Assembly: GCA_016699835.1 (NCBI GenBank)
Contig: CP064987.1
Coordinates: 1,364,001-1,428,000 of the forward strand
Reading direction: 5' to 3'
Origin: Phycisphaerales bacterium
GTDB lineage: Bacteria; Planctomycetota; Phycisphaerae; Phycisphaerales; UBA1924
Length of the DNA: 64,000 bases
Every line of letters begins with the position of its first letter. Positions within the stretch are counted from its first letter, which is position 1. A program made the translations under genes and the position numbers. Positions 59,071-64,000 of this stretch are shown in pieces. The notes beneath the pieces are model-generated. The model did not search any database. It was given only the letters and a program-made list of their open reading frames with translations, and was not told the DNA's origin.

Positions 59071-61107
59071 ATGCCGCGCGATATTCCAGTTGGAAATGGG
59101 AGTTTGCTGATCACGTTCGACCGGTTCTACCGGGTTCGGGATATCTATTTCCCGAATGTGGGTCGGTACAACCACACGGACGGGCACATCCAGCGATTCG
59201 GGGTGTGGGCGGACGGGGCGTTCGCGTGGATCGAGGAGCCGGGCTGGACGCGGGAACTGAAGTACAAGGCGGACACACTGGTGACGGAAGTCCGCCTGGT
59301 GCACGAGGGTCTAGGGCTTGAGGTGGTGTGCCACGACGCGGTGGACTTCCACGAGCCGGCCTATTTTCGCAAGTGCGTGGTTCGTGACCTTCGCGGTCGA
59401 GATCGCGATGTGAAGGTGTTCGCGCACTGGGACTTGTCGGTGCGCGGGACGCCCGTGGGGGACACGGCGAACTATGACCCGGCGACTGCGTCGGTCGTGG
59501 TGTACAAGGATGATTCGTACTTCCTTTTCAACGCGTGCGACGAGAACAAGTGCGGGATCGACAACTGGGCGATCGGCACGAAGCGTGTGGGCGGGCACGA
59601 GGGGACGTGGCGCGACGCGGAGGACGGGCGGCTGGGGCGAAACGCGATCAGCCAGGGCTCGGTGGACGCGACGATCGGGTTTGATCTGCAGGTGCCGCCG
59701 AATGGTCGGTCGAGCCTGACGATGTGGATGGCGTGCGGGCACTCGTACAGCGAGGTGAAGGCGCTCAATAAGCGGATCCTGGAGAAGGGCGCGGATCGAC
59801 TCATCGCGCGGACGGAGCACTACTGGCGGCTGTGGGTGCGCAAGGAGAACATCGAGACGGGGGTGCTGTCGGCGGCGGCCTCGGAGCAATTCCACCGGAG
59901 CATGCTCGTGCTGCGGACGCAGGTGGACAACGGCGGGGCGATCATCGCGGCGAACGACAGCGACATCACGCAGTTCGGTGGGGATCACTACTCGTACTGC
60001 TGGCCTCGCGATGGAGCGCTCGTGGCGTACGCGTTGATTCTCGCCGGGCAGAGCGAGTTGTCGCGGAGTTTCTTCCGGTACTGCGCGAAGGCGATCAAGG
60101 ACGAGCCGTATTTCCTGCACAAGTACACGCCGACGGGCGAACTGGCGAGCAGTTGGCACCCGTGGATGATCGAGGGACAGCGGATTCTGCCGATCCAGCA
60201 GGACGAGACGTCGCTGGTGTTGTGGGCGCTTCGTCGGCACTTCGAGGTGTATCGGGACGTGGAGTTCATCAAGCCGTTGTACACGTCGCTGGTGGTGAGG
60301 CCGGGCGAGTGGATGCTGAAGTATCGGGACGCGAACGGCCTGCCCAAGGCGTCGTGGGACCTGTGGGAAGAGCGGCGGGGGATCCACCTCTTCACGGTGG
60401 CGACGACGATCGGCGCGCTGGACGCGGCGGCGGAGTTCGCGAGCGACTTCGGCGAGCACGATCGGGCGTCGCACTTCCGCGAAGGGGCGCGCGACATGCG
60501 CGAGGCGATGCTGCGGCATTTGTGGAACCCCGAGCAGGGACGCTTCGCGCGGATGGCCGTGGCGATGAGTGATGGGCGGTATCGCCTGGACATGACGGCG
60601 GACTCGGCGAACTTCTCGATCTTCGCGTTCGGGGCGCTCGCGCCCGATGACGAGCGCGTGCGGCAGGAGATGAAGTCGCTGCGTGAGCGGCTGTGGGTGA
60701 AGACGGACGTGGGCGGGTGCGCGCGATATGAGCGCGACTATTACCACCAGGTTGAACGAGAGAAGGTGGATCGCGTGCCGGGGAATCCGTGGGTGATCTG
60801 CACGCTGTGGCAGGCGCAGCACGTGATCGCGCTGGCAAAGACCGAGACGGACCTGTCGCCGGCGGCGGAGTTGCTCGAGTGGTCGGCAAAGCGCGCGGAA
60901 GCGTCGGGAGTGATGGCGGAGCAGTTCCACCCGTACACGGGGGCACCGATGAGCGTGAGCCCGCTCACGTGGAGCCATGCGACGTTCGTCATCGTGGTGA
61001 TGGAATATCTCGCGAAACTCAGGGAGATCCGGGCACGCGGGGAAGAGTCTCGCGGTGGCGGTGGCGGGGCGCTGCGATTGCCGGATGCGGCGGCTTCGCC
61101 GAAGTAA
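59071..61107 (+). CDS. Glycoside hydrolase family 15 (glucoamylase-like)
   Basis: The 678-residue product has an N-terminal beta-sandwich domain (LITFDRFYRVRDIYFPNVG) and an (alpha/alpha)6 barrel with YSYCWPRDGALVAYAL. The catalytic acid is in DLWEERRG (Glu433/434) and the second catalytic Glu in EQFHPYTGAP (Glu617). GH15 enzymes release glucose from alpha-1,4/1,6-glucans or trehalose. There is no signal peptide, so it probably acts on cytoplasmic glycogen. It is divergent from the CoA-transferase gene. The ATG at 59071 is taken over the in-frame start at 58990 because the conserved domain begins immediately after it. Confidence 0.91.
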   Translation: MPRDIPVGNGSLLITFDRFYRVRDIYFPNVGRYNHTDGHIQRFGVWADGAFAWIEEPGWTRELKYKADTLVTEVRLVHEGLGLEVVCHDAVDFHEPAYFRKCVVRDLRGRDRDVKVFAHWDLSVRGTPVGDTANYDPATASVVVYKDDSYFLFNACDENKCGIDNWAIGTKRVGGHEGTWRDAEDGRLGRNAISQGSVDATIGFDLQVPPNGRSSLTMWMACGHSYSEVKALNKRILEKGADRLIARTEHYWRLWVRKENIETGVLSAAASEQFHRSMLVLRTQVDNGGAIIAANDSDITQFGGDHYSYCWPRDGALVAYALILAGQSELSRSFFRYCAKAIKDEPYFLHKYTPTGELASSWHPWMIEGQRILPIQQDETSLVLWALRRHFEVYRDVEFIKPLYTSLVVRPGEWMLKYRDANGLPKASWDLWEERRGIHLFTVATTIGALDAAAEFASDFGEHDRASHFREGARDMREAMLRHLWNPEQGRFARMAVAMSDGRYRLDMTADSANFSIFAFGALAPDDERVRQEMKSLRERLWVKTDVGGCARYERDYYHQVEREKVDRVPGNPWVICTLWQAQHVIALAKTETDLSPAAELLEWSAKRAEASGVMAEQFHPYTGAPMSVSPLTWSHATFVIVVMEYLAKLREIRARGEESRGGGGGALRLPDAAASPK

Positions 61108-61135
61108 GGAAGGCGAACGCCGAGGACGCGGAGGG
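61108..61135 (+). repeat. Dispersed GGCGAACGCAGAGGACG repeat, copy 3
   Basis: GGAAGGCGAACGCCGAGGAC directly follows the TAA of the GH15 gene and nearly matches the copy at 11815. An inverted relative begins at the lolD stop (61357-61377). Confidence 0.8.
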
Positions 61136-61243
61136 GGACGGAGGAATACAGAGGATGGAATGGGTTGGCGCGCGAGAAGTGTTCTCTGCACGGTGATGAG
61201 CCGCGCGCGACGATCGTGTGTTGAGGTGGTTTGTAGAATTTGT

Positions 61244-61272
61244 AAAAGAGAAAGCACCACGCGGAGCGTGGT
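61244..61272 (-). terminator. Rho-independent terminator of lolD
   Basis: On the minus strand ACCACGC-TCC-GCGTGGT is followed by GCTTTCTCTTTTAC. The stem belongs to hairpin family B (see 29056). It is about 100 bases after the lolD stop. Confidence 0.8.
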
Positions 61273-61356
61273 GGTACTCGGGAGGGCGGCACACCGGACC
61301 GGATGTCCCTCCTGGTTCTCTGCCCCAACTTCTTTTCTGTGTTGCGCTGTTTCTTC

Positions 61357-61377
61357 TCCGCGTCCTCTGCGTTCAGG
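61357..61377 (-). repeat. Dispersed GGCGAACGCAGAGGACG repeat, copy 4 (inverted)
   Basis: On the minus strand TGAACGCAGAGGACGCGGAG begins with the lolD stop codon TGA. It is inverted relative to the copy at 61108. Confidence 0.75.
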
Positions 61378-62080
61378 ACTTCGAGGTGCGGAGCGTGCCG
61401 CTGTCGAGTTCGACGACGCGTTGAGCTCGTGCGGCGGTGGTGGCGTCGTGGGTGACGACGACGAGGGTGAGGTTGAGATCTCTTCGCAGGTTCTCGAGCA
61501 TGTCGAGGATGGTGCCGCCGGTGTTCCGGTCGAGGTTTCCGGTCGGCTCGTCGGCGAGGAGGACCTGGGGTTTGTTGACGAGGGCGCGGGCGATGGCGAC
61601 GCGTTGGCGTTCGCCGCCGGAGAGTTCGCGAGGGCGATGGTGGAGGCGGTGGGCGAGGCCGACCTGTTCGAGGAGGTGTGCGGCGTGGGCCTTGGCCTCG
61701 GCGCGTCGTGCGAGATACCCAGCGAATCCCTGGCGGATCATGGCGGCGATCAAGACGTTGCCCATGACGGTGAGTTCGGGGAGCAGGTGGTAGAACTGGA
61801 AGACGAAGCCGACCTCGGCGCGGCGGTAGTGGTCGAGGCGAGCGTGGCTCATAAGGCTGAGGGGCGTGCCCGAGTACTCGATGGAGGCACGGGAGTCCTT
61901 GTCGGGGCGGTCGAGGCCGCCGAGGAGATGGAGGAGAGTGCTCTTGCCCGAGCCTGAGGCACCGAGAATGGCGACGAACTCGCCGGTCTCCACGGCGATG
62001 TCCACACCCTTGAGCACGGGGACGCTCACCTTGCCGAGGCGATACGTCTTGTGGAGGTTGTGGGCGGCGAGGAGGGGCAT
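61373..62080 (-). CDS. lolD: Lipoprotein-release ABC transporter ATP-binding protein
   Basis: The 235-residue ATPase has Walker A GASGSGKST, signature ELSGGERQRVAIARAL and Walker B VLLADEPTGNLD. It is coupled to the LolC/E-like permease, whose gene ends 25 bases upstream. LolCDE extracts mature lipoproteins from the inner membrane. ATG 62080 is chosen because the domain starts there; the in-frame ATG at 62149 lies within the permease gene. Confidence 0.92.
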   Translation of the reverse strand: MPLLAAHNLHKTYRLGKVSVPVLKGVDIAVETGEFVAILGASGSGKSTLLHLLGGLDRPDKDSRASIEYSGTPLSLMSHARLDHYRRAEVGFVFQFYHLLPELTVMGNVLIAAMIRQGFAGYLARRAEAKAHAAHLLEQVGLAHRLHHRPRELSGGERQRVAIARALVNKPQVLLADEPTGNLDRNTGGTILDMLENLRRDLNLTLVVVTHDATTAARAQRVVELDSGTLRTSKS

Positions 62081-62105
62081 GATGGCGTGTGTCTTCGTTG
62101 CGGGA

Positions 62106-63680
62106 TCACTCGAAGCGGAGGGCCTTGACGGGGTCCATGAGGGCGGCACGAACGGCGGGGATCAGCGCGCCGCCCGCGGAGGCGAGAACGGCAAGCGCGA
62201 AGACCCAGAGTGCATCGACCGAGCGGACGGTGTTGGGGATGGTGTCGAAGACGTAGACCGCGGGGTTCCAGATGACGATGCCGAGTTGGCGTCCGAGCCA
62301 CTCGTGGATGGGGTTGATGTTGGTCACGATGGCGTAGGCGATGGCGAGGCCCGCGCCGCCACCGACGAGTCCGATGGCGCAGCCGTAGCAGACCCAGATG
62401 CCGGCGATGCCGGAGCGGCTGGCGCCGATGGCGCGGATGGTGCCGATATCCTTGGTGCGTTCGGCGACCATGGACCAGAAGATGGCGAGGATGAGCATGA
62501 CCGCGACGAAGGAGATGATGCCGAAGAGAACGAGGAGGAGGACCTGCTCCTTCTGGACGGCGTCGATCATGGTCTGATTCTGCTCACGCCAGGTCATGGC
62601 CTGGATCTGGGAGAGGCCGGGGACTTCGCCCCTGTGGCGCTCGGCGAAGCTGGCGTAGACGGCGAGGCAGGCGTCCTTGAGCGCGCGAGCCTGGGCGTCG
62701 GTCTTCACATCACCCTGGCCACGGATGAGGATGTGGGTGGCGCGGGCGGGGATGGTGCCGGCGGGTGTCGCGTCGAGAACAAAGGTCTCTTTGCCGGTCT
62801 TGGGGTCGAGCACGACCTTGTAGGGCGTGTCGGTGGTGTTGATCTTCGGCGCCTCGTTGAGTTTGAGGGCGCGCTGGAGGGCGTCGAGGCGGACGAAGAC
62901 GACGCTGGTGTCGGCGTCGGCAACGCCCGAGGCGAACTCGTTGGCGACGGGGAGTCGCATCGTCGAGAGTTCAACGCTGTTGCCCTTGGCGTCGAGGGGG
63001 ACGACGTTGATGGTGACCGAGCCGTCGCGGGGCATGAAGGTGTCGGCGAAGTCGATCGTGCCGTTAGACTGGGCACGGGTGACGGCGAGGGGTTCCCAGA
63101 TTCCGGCGTCGGTACGATTGTTGAGGCCGCTGACGGCGATGCCGAGGACCGCGGCCGGTTCCTGCTCGTGGGTCTTGGGATTGATTCGCTCGAGGGTGAG
63201 GCCCTGCTCGAGGAGGGTTTGTGCTGGGACGCGAAGGATGGGGTCACGAAGGCGGAGATCCTCGCGTTTCTTGTCGTGGCGTGTGGGCGTGGAGATGGGG
63301 CGCCACCACAAGATGTCTTTGTACGACGAGACGCGTGAGAAGGACTCGCCCTCGATGCCTTTGACCTGGACGGCCCGCTTGAGGTCGTTGGGGAGGATGA
63401 TGAGGCCGAAGGTTTCGATGGTGGGCGCGGCGGCGGCGACGGCGGGGTCTTTCTCGAGTTCATGGACGAGTTCGTCGTAGTACGGGATTCCGGCGTTGGG
63501 CCAATAGAGGGCGAGGTCGCTCTGGATGGTGCGCCCCGAGGAGATGAGCATGTCGAGGAAGCCGCCCATCACGGACCAGACGATGAGGACCATGGCGGCG
63601 CAGAGGGCGACCGCGCATGCCGCCAGGAGGGGCATGATCTTGCTGGTGAGATACTTGGCGGTCAGGAGGAGTTGGTACAC
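62106..63680 (-). CDS. Lipoprotein-release/FtsX-type ABC permease (LolC/E-like)
   Basis: The 524-residue permease has one N-terminal membrane helix (about residues 18-45), a large periplasmic domain (50-385) and three C-terminal helices (about 395-425, 440-470 and 495-518). This is the MacB/LolC topology. It shares the end motif AALMDPVKALRFE. It is first in an operon with lolD. The start is GTG 63680. LolC and LolE cannot be told apart from one copy. Confidence 0.88.
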   Translation of the reverse strand: MYQLLLTAKYLTSKIMPLLAACAVALCAAMVLIVWSVMGGFLDMLISSGRTIQSDLALYWPNAGIPYYDELVHELEKDPAVAAAAPTIETFGLIILPNDLKRAVQVKGIEGESFSRVSSYKDILWWRPISTPTRHDKKREDLRLRDPILRVPAQTLLEQGLTLERINPKTHEQEPAAVLGIAVSGLNNRTDAGIWEPLAVTRAQSNGTIDFADTFMPRDGSVTINVVPLDAKGNSVELSTMRLPVANEFASGVADADTSVVFVRLDALQRALKLNEAPKINTTDTPYKVVLDPKTGKETFVLDATPAGTIPARATHILIRGQGDVKTDAQARALKDACLAVYASFAERHRGEVPGLSQIQAMTWREQNQTMIDAVQKEQVLLLVLFGIISFVAVMLILAIFWSMVAERTKDIGTIRAIGASRSGIAGIWVCYGCAIGLVGGGAGLAIAYAIVTNINPIHEWLGRQLGIVIWNPAVYVFDTIPNTVRSVDALWVFALAVLASAGGALIPAVRAALMDPVKALRFE

Positions 63681-63777
63681 CAGCGAAAGGTATGCTAGCA
63701 GAATGCGAATATCTAAACAGTTATTGGGCCATGATTTAGTGAAAATTTAAAGGCCGATTGTCATTCCGAAGCATTCT

Positions 63778-63836
63778 ACTTGAACAAGTGACCAAATTGT
63801 GCGTATACTCACTACTTGATTTTAGTTTTGACTAAA
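63778..63836 (+). promoter_or_regulatory. Operator-like promoter at the right edge
   Basis: A good sigma-70-like promoter is visible: TTGAAC (63780-63785), 18-base spacer, TATACT (63804-63809). The -35 is inside the perfect palindrome ACTTG-AA-CAAGT (63778-63789). Between the -10 and the downstream GTG lies TTTAGT-TTTG-ACTAAA (63821-63836). Two dyads around a promoter suggest regulated, perhaps autoregulated, expression. Confidence 0.5.
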
Positions 63837-63843
63837 GCGAGAA

Positions 63844-64000
63844 GTGGAATCCGCAGATGAACATGATGGTGATTGTGTTCACTCTGGCCAATACGGACAG
63901 GTCAAGTTTGCGCGCGCCGCGGACGGGAGCCTGATGGTAAAGAGTCAGTGGAATGCAATGCCCTTGAAGTGGCGAAACGCCTTCATGTCGCGATTTGTGT
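63844..64000 (+). CDS. Partial unknown CDS at window edge
   Basis: A frame opens at GTG 63844 and continues to the window end (52 codons, incomplete). The product begins with acidic residues (VESADEHDGD) followed by VHSGQYGQVKFARAADG and WNAMPLKWRN. I do not recognise it. Lower GC content and the operator-like promoter just upstream suggest a regulated or recently acquired gene. The start codon is uncertain. Confidence 0.3.
   Translation, partial: MESADEHDGDCVHSGQYGQVKFARAADGSLMVKSQWNAMPLKWRNAFMSRFV

Noticed and set aside
59311..61260. 649-residue open frame on the minus strand
   Set aside because: It is antisense to the GH15 gene, Arg/His/Pro-rich and without family motifs.
1..64000. tRNA or rRNA genes
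   Set aside because: I looked for T-arm-like GGTTCGAATCC sequences with plausible acceptor stems and for conserved rRNA segments, and found none. A dedicated covariance search would be needed to exclude them fully.
1..64000. Insertion sequences, integrases, phage genes
   Set aside because: No transposase, recombinase or structural phage motif appears in any of the credible coding regions.

Overview
The window looks like chromosomal DNA from a planctomycete, most likely class Phycisphaerae. This is an inference from gene content and high GC. Supporting signs are two secreted proteins ending in duplicated DxDxDG/TIDDLLxFLxxF dockerin-like repeats with a terminal Gly-Cys, a HAF-repeat protein ending in a PAPG-helix-Arg sorting signal, a NfeD/NfeD/FloA operon, and a murC-murB-ddl-ftsQ remnant of the division cluster that is not followed by ftsA or ftsZ. 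Coding density is high, with many 4-base ATGA/GTGA/TTGA overlaps. I found no rRNA, tRNA, CRISPR array, transposase or prophage gene.

Layout. 0-7 kb: TPR lipoprotein, endonuclease IV with a histone-H1-like tail, M3 oligopeptidase, GH31 glucosidase. 7-9.1 kb: a lower-GC island with two unknown exported proteins. 9.1-10 kb: a gene-free stretch with a 21-bp tandem array and a terminator. 10-14.6 kb: floA, short nfeD, long nfeD and a DUF486 membrane protein. 14.6-15.1 kb: a second, different 21-bp array built of palindromes. 15.1-17.1 kb: HAF/PEP-CTERM-like protein and Nudix hydrolase. 17.3-24.4 kb: murC, murB, ddl, ftsQ-like, a membrane protein, greA and a PfkB-like kinase. 24.5-29.8 kb: exported protein, TonB-like protein, nnrE, bifunctional-nuclease-family protein, truD, HAD phosphatase. 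29.8-35.3 kb (minus): unknown protein, secreted alpha/beta hydrolase, galE, lgt, tatD. 35.4-37.9 kb: transglutaminase and nnrD. 37.9-44.6 kb (minus): type IV pilus/type II secretion-like operon pilT-pilC-pilV-like-pilX-like-pseudopilin. 44.7-50.4 kb: rnhA and a eukaryote-type (GT3) glycogen synthase, divergent from a PurS-PurL fusion. 50.5-56.2 kb: STAS protein plus ABC ATPase, NAD-dependent epimerase, a second ABC ATPase, and lipoproteins. 56.5-58 kb: tandem dockerin paralogues. 58.2-61.1 kb: lone CoA-transferase B subunit divergent from a GH15 glucoamylase-like enzyme. 61.3-63.7 kb: LolD and LolC/E-like transporter. 63.7-64 kb: an AT-rich edge with an operator-like promoter and the start of an unknown gene.

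Functional themes are cell-envelope building (murC/murB/ddl, ftsQ, lgt, lol, floA/nfeD), glycogen and alpha-glucan metabolism (GT3 synthase, GH15, GH31, galE), NAD(P)HX repair (nnrE and nnrD, in separate places) and a pilus or secretion machine.

The most unusual material is non-coding. There are two 21-bp-periodic arrays, one with dyad centres about every 10.5 bp. Three families of short dispersed intergenic repeats are present, one of them starting right at stop codons. A recurrent TATACT-like box sits 5-9 bases before many start codons, which suggests widespread leaderless mRNAs.
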